DNA of 64,000 bases from Corinectria fuckeliana (Eukaryota; Ascomycota; Sordariomycetes; Hypocreales; Nectriaceae), in contig WPDH01000114.1 in the NCBI GenBank assembly GCA_019137255.1, forward strand, positions 62,001 to 126,000, given 5' to 3'. A program made the translations under genes and the position numbers. Shown here piece after piece: positions 1 to 12,589 of this stretch. The notes beneath the pieces are model-generated. The model searched no databases and was not told where the DNA came from. It was given only the letters and a program-made list of their open reading frames with translations. Numbering within the stretch: position 1 is the first letter of the stretch; every line of letters begins with the position of its first letter.

Positions 1-769
1 TATCCCAAAGAAGTGGTATCATCCTGTAGAGCTGCTGATCGGAATATGAATGAATGTAACAGCAAAGCATAGTAGGCAACTCACACGAACATGGACAGGG
101 AACTGGGAAAGCTAACCAGGCTCGTGACACCTCGTATACCTGTCTCAGCCTTTTCGCGTCCATTCCCTTCTTAGAAGCCTGGTGACTGATCTAGGGAGGC
201 CAACGAGCTAGAGAGGTCTTAGTAACTCTCGAGGTACCTTGACAAATCATCACACATCACCTCGAGGCGAATGCGTGATGTCACAGACAACTGTTAGTCG
301 AGGGCTCGGGCTTCAAGGAGACGTGTTTCTGCTGATCAGTGCCAGATACGATCGAACATGTTCCTTTCTGGTTGGCACTATTTGGTGTCCTTGTCATGAC
401 ACCATCTGAACTAGCCGACTTCCAGGAAGGATGGCAACGACGGTCCGGAGAGAAGAGCTGATGGGCTCGGAAATTGTGATAGCCGTGACCGACAAGCCGC
501 TTCAGAAGTCTGGATTATGTCTTCATGAGGCTTGATGATACAATCCAACAGATGAGAATGAGTGGCAAAGGAGCGGTGATGTTCGGGAGGTGTGAGAGCC
601 TAAGAAAGAAAAATCAAGCCAAGGAAGTCGGGACGGGTATATATTCTCCAAGAAACTCCCTCAAACATTCTCATCACTCAAGCCAACACGATCAACTTGC
701 TCACACCTTCCAACCTTCGGTTACATCACTGATTGGAGCCTCTCATCCTTCTTTGCAAGGTCTTTGAAA
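1..769. promoter_or_regulatory. Upstream region of the selenium-binding-like gene
   Basis: No convincing gene is seen here. A TATA-like stretch (TATATATT) lies at 638-645, about 125 bp before the chosen ATG at 770, followed by a C- and T-rich, AC-rich leader typical of fungal promoters. The rest shows only short spurious frames. Confidence 0.4.
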
Positions 770-2447
770 ATGCCTTCCTTGGTTTCCCTTACCACGCTCG
801 TGGGCTACTTAGCCACCCATGCCTCGAGTCTCAGCCTTCCGCCTTTGATTCCTGTGATTCCAGGAGTTACGGAGCCTCTGGCCGAGAACGCCCCTCCCCT
901 CCCCGTCCTCCAGATCCCCACCCCTCCTCTGGACAGTCCTCCATTCGAGGTGTCCAACATCAAGCCCAAGAAGGTTGGCTACTTCTGGACTGGAGCTGGA
1001 GACAACCACCACAAGGATTTCCTGGCTACAGTCAGTCTTGATGATGTAAGATATCCTATCCAGCTTAGTACACGGACTCCATCACTTACACCTTCAAGGC
1101 TACCTTTGGCACCTTCATCGACATCACCGATGTCCCCTCTAGTGGAAACTCTCCCCACCATCTGGGCCCGTCTGCCGATGGCCAGCTTCTGGTCGGTGGT
1201 GGTCTCCTGTCCCTCCTGAAGACCCAGGACACAGCCTTTTACTTCGACACGTCGGACCCGTATCACCCCAAGTTCAGCCACAGCAATCGTGGTATCCTGG
1301 GCTCCATCGTTGATGAGGTCCGAGCCAAGCCCGACGGGTATGTGGAAAGATTACAGCTTCGCTTGAAATTGTCTAATCAATGATCACAGTGGCTTCTTCA
1401 TCACCTACATGGGCAGCGCCGTTGGCACTTCCCCTGGCCGTCTTATCGAGACTGACGTCAATGGCAACATCATCCACGAGTGGCCTGAGGATGTCGAGGG
1501 CACTCTCAACATTCTCGGAGAGCAGTTCAGCCCTCACGGTCTGAGCATTGACTTTGAGAAGAAGATCATCCTCACCTCCGACTTCGTTGTGCCTCTGTCG
1601 ATTCTGAAGCCCACCCTCGGAATCAAGAAGGCTGACACCCTCCGTCTCTGGGACCTCGACTCTCGCAAGATCATTTCCACCATTACCATTCCTAAAGTAA
1701 GAGCCCAGCCACTTCTTTCGCAAATGATCATGTACTAACGTATCCACAGGGACAAGGTATTCAGGATGTCAAGTTCATCCCCGGTAACAAGGAGAGCGCT
1801 GCTCTTGCCACGTAAGTATTCTCCCGGACAATGGCGAATTTCGAACATGACTGATCGGAACCTGTAACTCTTAGTGCTGTTGGTCCCGGCCAGGTCTGGA
1901 TTATCTACCCCTTCCGCAAGGACGCCAAGGGCAACCAGGGTGTTGCGGAGCGCCTGTTTGATCTCGGTGACAAGGCCAAGGACTCGCTCGCCATCTACTC
2001 CGACATCTCCGCTGACGGAAAGCTCGCTTACTTCACCTTTACTCTTGGGAACCACGTCGCTGCCCTCGACATCTCAGACCTCGACAACGTCAAGCGCCTC
2101 GACGATCCCAATGAGCAGCAGCCCATCATCGGTCCTCACTACGTCAAGATCTCCCCTGATAAGAAGAACCTTTTGGTTACCGGGTACTTTGTCCAGGGTG
2201 GAGACGTAAGTAGCCCCTCAGAACAAGAACGAAGAAGTTTCACTGACATTTGCTTCTACAGATCTCTGTTGTCAACACCCCTGGGGATTACAAGGGCCAC
2301 TGGATTGACATCAACGAAAACGGATCCCTCAGCTTCAACCGATCCATCGACTTCGAGTCTATCTTCACCAAGAGCCGCGGTGGTGCCCGTCCTCACAGCT
2401 CCGTCATCTTTGACTTGACTGATCCCAAGAACCCCATCTACTACTAA
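770..2447 (+). CDS. Secreted selenium-binding protein (SBP56/methanethiol oxidase)-like enzyme
   Basis: Six exons: 770-1045, 1099-1337, 1390-1696, 1750-1811, 1875-2205, 2262-2447, all with GT-AG introns of about 50-60 bp. The product resembles the SBP56/selenium-binding family, a beta-propeller family whose characterised members oxidise methanethiol. Conserved blocks include GYFWTGAGDNHHKDFL, the SPHHLGPSADG stretch, GGFFITYMGSAVG, FSPHGLSID and the C-terminal ARPHSSVIFDL. The N-terminus (MPSLVSLTTLVGYLATHASS) looks like a signal peptide, which cytosolic family members lack, so a secreted role is inferred. ATG 770 is preferred because it gives that peptide. The first intron could have other borders; the one chosen joins SLDD to ATFGTF in frame. 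Confidence 0.8.
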
Positions 2448-3462
2448 GCGATGGCTTTGGCCGGAGTGTGGGAGGAGTGAAGAATTTGAGGACTCTAGCC
2501 CCTTCTTCTCTAATGGATGAGAGAGCGTGCACTTTCAGGGACGTGTTTGAACCTTTTCAAACGGTCTCATTTCTTCCCAAGCATCCCTTCATTATATGAG
2601 GAGCTTACCCTTTATTATACACTCGTTCTGTATCTTGTTTACGTATTGAATTTTATAAAGTCATGACTTAATAACCACTTTTATCACTTTTGACCCTTTG
2701 GAAAGAATACAAAAATAACCTTTGATAAGAGTAGTTAGAATCTTGATCTTTGAATGATAGGCTCTTCCTTCATAGACTAGGCTCATGATTGACTTTGTTA
2801 TAAACACTCTACGACGAGTATTGGTTCTACTTTACACCTGACGACAAGGTAGTCGGCCTTATCGACCATTTAACAAGGGCAAGTGATGAACTCTGTTTCA
2901 CGAGAGACCGTAGTATTACGGTATTCAATATAACAATAAAATATCAACAAAATTCAACGCATCTACTTAAATCCGAAATACCTCTGAGAAAAGCTACGCC
3001 AACGACGCTGCTCCAACGTATCATAAATCTTTCATCTGGCAGAACTATAGGGTACTAATCTACTTCTGAAGATTTACCGGGGCCATGTCTCAAGTATGAA
3101 AGCATTTCTGTTTTCATGTTCAACATTATCATGGCTGGTCAGGCGAATGCTGTCGTGTGGAGCCCTGTGTAGATGCTCTGGATTTCAAGCACGGAGCAAT
3201 ATGCTAATCTAGGTGCACCATAGTCAATACATTTGGTTTTGGGCCTACCCCAAGCAGGCCTTTTGACAAAGATGGTAGCATTAATTGAGTTGGGAATACT
3301 AAGTTTAGCACGGCCTAAGCTGATAAAGAAAACGGATAGCCTACAGCACTCAGTGTGACAAAATCTTTTACTCGTAACTTAATGATATTCCTAAGAAATC
3401 ATCGTCTAATTTGCCCTCTCTACTATAAATCTATAATCATCCTGACAATCCATTCCAACCTT
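2448..3462. other. AT-rich intergenic region between convergent genes
   Basis: No coding signal is seen. The segment holds the 3' ends of the convergent selenium-binding-like and CYP505 genes and becomes AT-rich after about 2600. Confidence 0.5.
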
Positions 3463-6400
3463 TCAATCAAACACGTCTGTTACGTAGCGGATATTCCTCA
3501 GAGACTCGAACCACTGCCGCGTAGTTTCCAAGTCCGCCTTCCCATCTACTCTGCCCTCCATCTCAATTTTGATCTTGATCATCGACTCCTTCGCCGACTC
3601 GGCAACACCTCTCGACCCGCACACAAAGACAGTCGCACCCTTCTGCCACAAGTCAATGACGTCCTCGCGGTCCTTCCACATCCGGTCCTGTACATGGCGA
3701 CAGCCTTCGCTCTGCTCCGGAACGCGGCTGTACGCTCGCCGCACGTCTACAGCACCGAGGCTTTGCCACTGGTCCAGCTCATGGCGGTAAAGGTCGTCCA
3801 CCTCCGGCGACCGGCAGCCGAAGAACAGGATTGCTGGGGCAAGTTTGCGCCCCGAAACTAGCATTGCCGCGCGCTCCTGGATGAAGCCGCGGAAAGGTGC
3901 CAGACCAGTACCGGCTGCGATGCAAACTACCGGGGTGGACTCTGGGGCTGCAGGGAGGCTGAAGGCCGCTTGCGAGGGCCGGATCGCGACGTGCAGCGTG
4001 TCGCCTTTGCGAAGCGAGTCGAGGTAAGACGAGGCCACGCCCAAGTAGGGGCCGCTGCCAGAGAGAGAGGGCTCGTTGAGGACGGAGAACGTGACAGTGA
4101 CATGGGATTGGTTCCAGAGCGGCGACGATGAGATGGAACTGTTTGGGAGTTAGGTTTTGCACTGGAAGCGATGAGGAGAGGGCTTACTATTGTCGAATGC
4201 GCATCGAAGGCATCATGAACAGGAATTCACCAATCGGAAGGTCGATAGACGGGTAGCGCTCTAGAACATCAAGAACAGAGACTCGCTTGGCGCTGATCTC
4301 GTCTGCGTACGCCTCGTTGGCCAGGCGGTGAATAGCAGCCTTGGTAGCTTCATCCGTCGCAGCCTCGGCGATGGTGAGCAAGTTCTACGGTGCACATATT
4401 AGCGTCCCGGGCCTAGCAAAGCAACTAGAGAGTGACTTACTCGTTTCGTTGCAGGTTGCGACAGTTCAACGTAAGAGCTGAGAATGTCGTTTGCAGGGAT
4501 GGATGTGTTCGTCGGGAGGGCCATTGAGCCGCTGGTGTTGATCTCCAAGTGAGCATCCCAAGGCAGCTTGAAGCGTCGCATGGCACGGTGGACGCTGTCT
4601 TGCGGATTGATCGGTAGGACAGCGAGATAATCGCCAGTAGTGTAAGTCATATCCTCCGGCAACTGGATCTCGATGTGCTTCTTTGTCGGCTTGCCGTCTT
4701 CTCGGGCTGCCAGACTCCGGGTTTCGATTACCCGCGCCTCCGTAACATCTTGCCTCAACGTCAAGGTCCTGAGATTCGAAACAACGACATCAACTCCCTT
4801 CTCGGCGCCGTTGGTCGGGATCGTCGGGTTGTAGCGGTCTGTCAGCACAGGCCACAGCCTCTTGTCCTCCCAAGCCTCAAAGTCAGCGAAGACCTCGCTT
4901 GTCGACGCATCCGTGAGGCCGATGTCGACGAGCCTCGTGGCGCCCAGTTCGCCAAGGGTGGTGTCGACTAGCTTGGGGACGCGATGGAACGTCTGGACCC
5001 AGTCCTTGTGGCCGCATCCAAAGACGGCAAACGAGACATCCGGGAGCGGCTTCTGCTCCCTTTTACGCTGCTCGATCCAGGCAACGAAATGCCCCGCGTT
5101 GTCGGGAGGCTGTCCTTCGTACGAGGCCGTGATGATCACGATTGGCTGATCCGTCGGCAGGTTGTCGTTTGCGCTGTCCAGGCAGTCGATCTTGGTGGCG
5201 TGGAATCCGTGGGCTGCGGCATCAGTTGCAACGCGCCGCGCCAAAGACTCGCATGTTCCGCTGTTGGAGCCGTAGAGGATTGTCATTGGAACCCCGGTGC
5301 TGTTCTCGTCGGCGGCGCCGTTGACGGAAGCCTTGTCGGCCTTTGTTTCTGGCATCACCTTTCCGGCCAGTCGACGCTCAAGACCGGTCGGCGTGAGGTT
5401 GTCTCGGAGGATGGCACGCATCTTCAAGTCTTTTGGCTTGATGGTCAAGGTCTGCTTGAAGTCAAGGGCATAGTCCGGGTCCAGGACAAAATTGAAGTTC
5501 TGGAGAAGCATCACCATGACAAGCAGCGCTTCCTGCCAAGCAAAAGGCCGACCAATGCAGCCGCGCATGCCGTTGCCAAAGGGCTTCCACGAGTTGGGGA
5601 ACTCGCGGTTGAGGCGTTCGAAATTGTCGTCAAACATGCGCTCGGGCTTGAATTCATTCGCGTCGTCGCCGAAGACCGTCGGATCTAGCTGCGATTTCGC
5701 GAGCAGGTTGACAATGGTCTCGCCCGCTTTGACCGGATATTTACCAGCGAGCAGCGTATCTTCGAATGCTTCGACGGTGAATAGGGGGATTGTGGCATTG
5801 ATCCGCAGCGTTTCTCGGAGCACGCCGTTGATGTACGGCAGTTTCGAGAGATGTCCCACCTCGATGACGCCCTTTCCGACCACTTCGTCGACCTCCTGCT
5901 TCGCTTTCTGGTATGCCTCTGGGTGCTTGAGAAGCTGGTAGAACGCGAATGATAAAAGACCCGATGTCGTCTCATGCCCAGCGATCAAGAAAGTGATGAG
6001 GTTGTCCATGATGCTCTCGTCGGTCATCTTCTTGCCCGTTTTCGAGTCGACGCCGCTCAGCATAGCCTCCAGGAGATCCTTTCTGTCGCTGTTCCCAGCC
6101 TTGCGCGCTTCCAGTACCTCTCTCGCGGTGCTTCTCATGACCTCTATATCACTCTTGAGCTTCTCGTCCCGAGCTCGGTAAACGAAGGCGGGCAGTGGTA
6201 GGCGACGTGGCTTCTCGCCCGCTTCAGTGAGGAAGTCGCCCATGGCTTCGATGAATGGATGGAGGACGGGGGAATAGTAGCTGTTGAACCGATATCCCAT
6301 AGAGCACAATGCGAGCGTGTCCAGGGTCAGTCGCGTGAAATCGTCCGTCACAGCAATCGGAGAGTCGGGTCCGTATCTGGCCCATTTCAGGGCGAGCTGG

Positions 6401-6947
6401 GACGCAATGTCATGCATCTCATCAAACATGCCCTGGATCGACAAAGGGCCAAAGGCTGGCATGAGTACTCGGTGTGCGATGCCCCAGTTCTCCTCTCCCA
6501 TTCTTGCCTGCGTTGAGTGTTAGATAAGGTCGTATTGACCATGGGAGGTGACCTACTGTGAAGAGTCCATCGTGAACGCCCTCTCTGATTTCCTAGAAGG
6601 CCACGAATTAGAAAATCCTCGTTGCAGTCACCATCTTCGGTGCGGCGTACATTCAAAGCTGAGTTGACTGATTTCTTAAACCGCTTCTCGTTACATGTTT
6701 CGTTGACTAACGCGTGGGTGCCGACCATGACCACTGTCCTGCCAGGGAATCGCAAGCGATATATTTCGCCTTATTAATTCAATAGTTAGTGCAAGCCGAC
6801 AAGATGGGCGAGAAGAAGCTCACCGTACTGATCGATCAGTGAACACATGGACCCGAGAGGGAATTCAGGATCGAGCACTCCGACATTGCCAACAAACGGT
6901 AGGCCCTTGGGCTCAGGAATCTCGACGGTTGCTTGTAATTCCGCCAT
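3463..6947 (-). CDS. Self-sufficient cytochrome P450-reductase fusion, CYP505 (P450foxy) family
   Basis: Six exons on the minus strand: 6947-6824, 6769-6651, 6592-6557, 6507-4441, 4384-4188, 4138-3463, giving 1072 aa, the usual length for CYP505. The N-terminal P450 part has the oxygen-activation motif AGHETTS near residue 266 and the haem motif FGNGMRGCIGRP with its cysteine near 407. An FMN flavodoxin domain starts near residue 500 (ILYGSNSGTCE), followed by a FAD/NADPH reductase with RQYSISSSPLW and AAGTGLAPFRGFIQER, ending near VFVCGSRGVA. Family members hydroxylate medium- and long-chain fatty acids or polyketide intermediates subterminally, using NADPH and no separate reductase. No N-terminal membrane anchor is seen, as expected. 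All domains look intact. Neighbours do not suggest a biosynthetic cluster. Confidence 0.95.
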
Positions 6948-8287
6948 GGTCTCTAAAGCGATGACTTCAGTGGCCTGTCAGGAATCTCGGAGGGAAAATT
7001 TACTCTAGGAGGAGCTTGGCTTGAAGATATTCATATAAGAGGCCACGTCCCGCGGTGGCCAATCTCGTCTACATCGTGCCTCGGCTTCGCGATGCGTGGG
7101 GGCACAAGTGTTGAGGATCCTCGTACCGCGAACCGAAAAAGATTTCAAAACATCCACTTTTCGCAAGGCTTTCCGTTATCTGCCACGTCAAAGACCCAGC
7201 TCTGTCGAGTGTCGTCACCGGTGAAACACGTATTTGGCGCCGAGCCCTTCGGAGGGTCGGGCAAGCTTCCCAATATGGCATCAAACGGCCGAGCCGAGGT
7301 CTGCGTTTCCTGAGAAAAAATGGAACAACTCCCAACAATCGCTGTGCTCACGCCATTTTAGTCTACGTACATACCTAGAATGTAGTACGAATAAGGGGGA
7401 ACTAGATCACCAAAGCCGTGTTTCTGTGAACCCCGGTCACATCTGCCGTGCTAATCCCGTCGGGCAAATCCGTAAGACGACTTGGCGTTTGTTCTCTCAG
7501 CAAGCTATAGATCTAAGATCTGCCGTATCCGGATAAGTCAGGGCAATACTTCGATGAAACTTGGCAGCACAGAGTCTAAAGGATGAGGTTTATAGTAATA
7601 TGATGCTACTCTAGTACGGCTAGAAGGAGGTTAAGATAAGGCGGGATGTGGGAAACCGGAATTCATGGAACGGATTTCAAGTGATCGGAGTTTAAGTGAA
7701 CAAACGGGGTTTCCAATGCACCGCGGATTACGAATAATGCTTGTACATGCGAATAGAGCCCTTGTAGATACGGAGGCTCTTCATGCATTGCATCGGAAGC
7801 GCCAAGCCTGGCGGCTCCGGGTCCCACTGCATCGGCTCGGAGGAGGCGAGTAGTGACCCACATTGAACCGAAAGACCCTGTAAGGGATGTTATCGTACGT
7901 AGTACTACGTTCTACCTTCTTTTCTTTCTTTCTTCTTCTCCATGATTTCAGTAGAAATCGGTTGGATTGGGGAGAAAGGCAAGATGTACGGCTTGAGGAC
8001 CTCACACTAGGCAACATTAGCTTGGCTATCTATTACTGTAAGTGTTTTCAATGGATTTGTGTGACTGGCTAGCTTAATATATTAACAAGTCCATGGGTAT
8101 CGCATTTTCCAGTCATAGCAAAATGTAATACGCACTACGCTGATGCTAAGTGCTAGGCTGGCCTAAATACTAAATGTGACATTGGGCAACAATTGTTCAC
8201 GTACAAAAGAATTTCCTATCTTAAGTCACTTATAGGATTAAGCCATCACTCTATATCCTCGCTTTGCATGATTCTCGTGTAGCGGAA
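6948..8287. other. Intergenic region with one dispersed-repeat copy
   Basis: No gene is supported. The only structure noticed is a diverged repeat copy at about 8089-8190, listed separately. Confidence 0.5.
8089..8190 (-). repeat. Dispersed repeat, copy A (inverted relative to copy at 21240)
   Basis: The reverse complement of this segment matches 21240-21335 closely: both contain AATGTCACATT near one end, then AGCGTAGTGCG, then CATTTTGCTATGACTGGAAA and ATGC. Similarity is strongest over the last 50 bp and fades outside, as for an old, point-mutated repeat. Confidence 0.75.
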
Positions 8288-9478
8288 CTATTGGTTTGTG
8301 GTTTGACTGCCGCTGCTCGAGAATTTGACGGCTTGGGAGATCGCCATTGTTATCTGTCCCCATCGATGTGCGAGAAGCGCTCGCTGACTTTGACAGCCAA
8401 CTTGTAGCGTCTCTATACTTTCCAACGTTTGTCTGATTACCACGAGGAAATCGCCTAGAAACCGCAGCAGCGCCTCGTCCACTTTTTTTTGCGAAGCAGT
8501 TCCATCATCCTCGCCATTCATGAAACTGCACCATTCCGCCTGGGTGCAGCATAGCAGGCGTATCGCTGTCTCCGTTCTGTGACAGACAGATTTCCCATTT
8601 TGTAGAACATACCCACCAAGGAATCCCCTACGATCCAACTCAGCCCTCTGTATGTCATTCAGCTTTGGAAGGATTGTGTCATCAAGATCGACCGTATCCC
8701 ATCGGTTGTCCTCTAGGACAAATCCATACTCCGTCAACAGGAAGTCATTAGAGTGCTCTCCATAAGAAATGAAAACTTCATCGCTAACACCATACGCACG
8801 ATCTGCAGTAATGACAAAGTTCTGTGGCGATTCCGACACTTGACATCCACTATCTGCATGGTTAAGCAGGTCTGCTACGGGAAGCAAAGCCAACCTGTCA
8901 TGCCAAGGAAATGCCATTGTCTTGAGAGTTTCATGGTAGAATGTCCTCGTATTGACGATGAGCCATGCATAAAGGTAATCCTCTCTCCGTAAGATCGGAA
9001 AGGCTTTTGCGCTGATTCCCCAATCCCTACTGAACATGGCCTTTTGCTTTTTCAGTAAGTCCTTGGCCTGCCGAGGGAGAAGGTTCTGGAGCGCCTCCGG
9101 CCACATGATTGGAGTGGTGGCAAAGTCGGAAGGAGTAGGTAGCAACGAAGTCCAACATTTGGGCTGCATTGACTTGTCAAGGGCTAATTGTGCAGCAAGA
9201 AGGCTGTGAGCAGATGCTTTTGGGGGAAATCTTCGAGAAATGCGTTTCGGCACAGTGCCTATGCTGTGCGCAATCTTGACGGGGACAGTAAGGATGATAT
9301 CCCCTGCCTAATTACTACTTGAGCTAGGTTCGTTTTCAAGTTTCATTATAGTAGCTACCTTTAGTTTCTGTGTTGCTAAAATCCCGATGCCACGATTGGG
9401 GATATTGCATGGTTGGATGCCGTTGAGTTGCAACCCGTTGGTTTCGGCCCAGCAAGTGAGAGCCTGGATGTCTCCCAT
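8288..9478 (-). CDS. SET-domain protein lysine methyltransferase (Rubisco LSMT/RKM type)
   Basis: Two exons, 9478-9359 and 9307-8288 (51-bp intron), give 379 aa. The first exon supplies the start of the SET domain (RGIGILATQKLKAGDIILTV, typical of the opening strand). The second has the insert region, the NHADSG motif that contacts AdoMet, and ISYGEHSNDFLLTEYGFV, matching the YG..SN....YGF signature of the LSMT/SETD3/RKM class. This class methylates lysines of ribosomal proteins or other cytosolic targets; the substrate here is unknown. The C-terminal part resembles the helical substrate-binding region. It lies head to tail upstream of nothing obvious; the next gene at 9881 is on the same strand and is also a protein methyltransferase. 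Confidence 0.85.
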
Positions 9479-9880
9479 ACCGCTAAAGGGACAAAACTCG
9501 GGTCAACCTGCGTCGCGGGCCAGAAATGCTCGAGTATCTTAGACTATGTGCTGAGGTGGAGAAGAACGCACATGCTTGGGGAATGAGGAGACAGTTTAAT
9601 ACCAGTAATTAATCGTGCGTTTGCTTAAGTACTCGCTTTGTTCGGTTTATGAGGTTTCTCTTGCAGATATTTCTGTACAGCAAAGTCAGCTACTTAAAGA
9701 GGGCTAACCCATGGATTAAAGCAGTATAAGTAGTTATGCAAAGTCGTTATTACCTCACTCCTCCCACTATGTCTCAGGGAAATAAATCTTTTGGAATGGT
9801 GCCATTATACTAAGGCAACTTAAGATATAGAATTATGTAAACCGTAACTCGTATATAATCAATACGCAAACAAAGAAATT

Positions 9881-10763
9881 CTAGGCAGTGACTTTTGGCT
9901 CTGGCTTTAATGCGTACATCCTCAGAGGCAACAGCCGCCGATTCCCAACTGTGGGAAGACCCAACTGCTCATCTGTCCTAATAAGCCGCAGACCAGCTTG
10001 CTTGAAAAGTTGCCTAAACTTCCCATCCTCCCTGTTGCGGAATTAGCCCTACCAAGGATGCTTCGAGGCTCAAACCCGGGGAAACGTACCTGGTGACGCT
10101 GTTATCAAGCTCATCGAATTTGTCAACACCCCAGGTGCTTAGATTCTCCTTCACGACGATGACTCCATCTAGATTTAGAGCAGTCTTGCATCGCTCAAGG
10201 TACTGCACCAGCAAATCGTCACCCAGATATCCGACGCACCACTGGGTCCAGATTAAATCGTACTGGACTCCATCGGTAGGATACCACCCCTCGAGGCCAA
10301 CATTGAAAATGTCTCCGACGCCAGGTTTGCCCTGGAGTGACGCTGTGAACTTGACCACGGGCTCAATAACATCTACTTGCTCGGCTACCTTGAGGAGTAG
10401 CCCTTCAGTGATCCTACCGATGCTGTGATACACCAAAAGAATACGCGTTAGCCGTCGTCATCTTTACTCAATAGTCTGCACTGCGACTTCTCTTCCGCCA
10501 GAAGCTAAATCAAACATAACGCACCCTGCTCCCCCTTCAAGTGCCCTGGGGATCATTTTCCGACCGTTTTTGATTCCGAACCCCAATCTTGCCAAGAAGG
10601 TTCGCGATCCTTGTAGGTCAACCCGGGATGTGGACGGCATGAAGGCCGGGATGCCACCCAGCATACCGTTCACATCGGGACTGACGCCTTCCCAGTACTC
10701 TTTTCCCTTCTCCAGCTGGATTAAAGAATCCGGAGAGGGGGAGGCACCATGTGAGTCTGACAT
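9881..10763 (-). CDS. NTM1: Protein N-terminal X-Pro-Lys methyltransferase (NTM1/Tae1 type)
   Basis: Three exons, 10763-10525, 10422-10090 and 10031-9881, encode 240 aa. The enzyme belongs to the AdoMet-dependent family that methylates the alpha-amino group of proteins such as ribosomal subunits after Met removal. Visible signatures are KEYWEGV at the N-terminus, MLGG, the AdoMet loop GAGIGRIT created exactly by the first splice, DLIWTQWCVGYL, and IVVKENL. Splicing of the second intron gives NSVTREDGKFRQLFKQAGL, the expected end region. ATG 10763 (MSDSHG) is chosen over an in-frame upstream ATG at 10814 because it gives the standard length. A 302-bp gap separates it from the divergent gene at 11066. 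Confidence 0.92.
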
Positions 10764-11065
10764 TGTCAAAAGAGTTGTGACTAGGTACTCATTATGCAGC
10801 AGAATTTTATCCAATCAACCAATGTGGAGCTCCATGGTTCACCCATGCCGATGCCTCAGGCATTACGCTACTAGTCTAGGCCAAGAACAGCCGCACCTTT
10901 TCGGTCAATTTGCATCACTTTCGCTCTTCGCTTGCGCAAGAACAATCGGCCGGGCAATTGAACACCCGTCTCAAATACCGGAAAGAGAGATGCTTCCTAT
11001 CCCTCAAAACTATTTCGTCTAACAGGTCAAATAGGCCGGTGCACAAGAATCGTCGGACAGGCAAC
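10764..11065. promoter_or_regulatory. Shared divergent promoter region
   Basis: This 302-bp stretch lies between the starts of two divergently transcribed genes (NTM1-like and the LPxELRE protein) and must contain both promoters. I recognise no specific motif. Confidence 0.4.
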
Positions 11066-12236
11066 ATGGCCAAGTTCAAGCGAATGCCAAGTCTGAGGGA
11101 GATGGAAGAGAAGCTTGGATATACGGTGGATTCAATAACCTCTCCATCTCCGGCGACCCCATACTTTTACTCTGATCTTAGGCTGGTCTCTCGGAACACT
11201 TTGAGGCAAACCACTAGGGAGTACGAGGCGTGGGAAAGGGCACAAAACGATCAACGCCGGAGGGTTGATGCAAGTGGAAACCTTCCACAGCTTGGTGAAT
11301 CTACAGTGAGCTCATCCTGGCATGACTGCTACTTAGGTCTGACCATGACACAGGCAATCACATACGGCAGCGACAAGACTCTCATCACACAATTAAGTGC
11401 TGTGGGGTTCCATAGATTCGTCGTTGACGTACACTTGGGACGTACGTTTATACTGCCACTCCTGTTCACCGAAGCTGAAACTTCACAAGTCATGGCGGTC
11501 CCAAAGGTATGCCATGTCTCGACACTAATCCAGAGCCGAGGTTGATCTTTCATAGGTTCGCCCCAGTCAACCATCTAGGCCAACTTCCCAATTCTTCAAG
11601 CTGCCTTTAGAGCTACGCGAGAAAATATACACCCTTGCATTCCCTCAAAAAGTGTTGCATATCAAGGACGTTGATCGCTATAGCTCATTTAACTTTCGAT
11701 CAAGCTTAGGGGATCCTACTGGCTTCTATGTCTCCTGGGGCAAGGAGCACCCGGTATTGAGAAGCAACAGACAGATCCGTCAAGAAGCTTTGCCCCTTGC
11801 ATACCGAAACACGACTTTCCGCTTGGATGATATGGACGACGTGATCAAGCTGCTCATTGCAGTTGGTTCGATCGGCCGTGCTAATATTACATCATTGGAG
11901 TTTCCGTGGCAAAGCTTCGGCGACATGGAACATAGGTCGGAAGCAAATCCGCTTGCTGACGACTATTATTTGAAGTTGCCAGCTCTGCACGTGCTGAGAT
12001 GTGTTCAACTTCTAAAGCAGTGCAGAAACCTGACACTCTTGCGGGTAATGTTCGATGACGAGCTATTGGAAAATATCTCAGAACACGACTTTAGAACAGA
12101 CCCTGGCATCCAAGGTCTGCTGTCTCTGCGCGGGCTACAGAAGTGTGAAATTTTGGGTATGGCGGAAGAGTCTCTGGAAGACAATCGGCATGCAAAATGG
12201 CTTCAAGAGGAAATGTCGGCTAGTAGACAAGGCTGA
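11066..12236 (+). CDS. Fungal protein with an N-terminal LPxELRExIY (2EXR/F-box-like) motif in its second half
   Basis: Two exons, 11066-11506 and 11556-12236, give about 373 aa. The second exon opens with QFFKLPLELREKIYTLAFP, the hallmark start of a large, mostly uncharacterised fungal family often labelled 2EXR and compared with F-boxes. It goes on with HPVLRSNRQIRQEALPLAYRNTTFRL, the usual following block. The downstream part is helical and leucine-rich (LRCVQLLKQCRNLTLLRV). The first exon is poorly conserved-looking, and part of 11300-11500 may be an unrecognised intron, so the N-terminal half of the model is uncertain. Function is unknown; adaptor roles in protein turnover are only a guess. 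Confidence 0.65.
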
Positions 12237-12585
12237 ATCGAACCTGGAGCATATCATCTATGGTCAAGGTTGAAGAACATGGGTCGATAAATTTAGATTT
12301 GGGCTTCAGCATGTCTCCGTCGCTTCGATCTACTCAAACAGTAGTTACTAAAATCCAACGGCGTTTAGGGTGTCCTCCTTGAAAGTGTCCGACTAAATCC
12401 ATTCTTAGAGGTTTTAGATATGGTCTCTAAACTTTTGGATGCATTGAATCGATTACTCCACCAACTCTTGGCGAAACCCTTTCTATACCTCGGAGAAATA
12501 TCATTCTGGAAGAAACAGAGAACATCAGGTCCTCAAGAGTGCATGATTGCGGTTCTGGAGAACTAGGTCGCATCGCGGTTCGTAT
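12237..12585. other. Gene-poor spacer
   Basis: No intact gene. Short helical-looking frames (leucine-rich, around 12400-12520) could be the decayed tail of the preceding gene or of a neighbour, but stops interrupt every frame. Confidence 0.3.
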
Positions 12586-12589
12586 CGAG

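Noticed and set aside
3463..9478. A secondary-metabolite cluster around CYP505
   Set aside because: No polyketide synthase, peptide synthetase, terpene cyclase or cluster regulator is found nearby.
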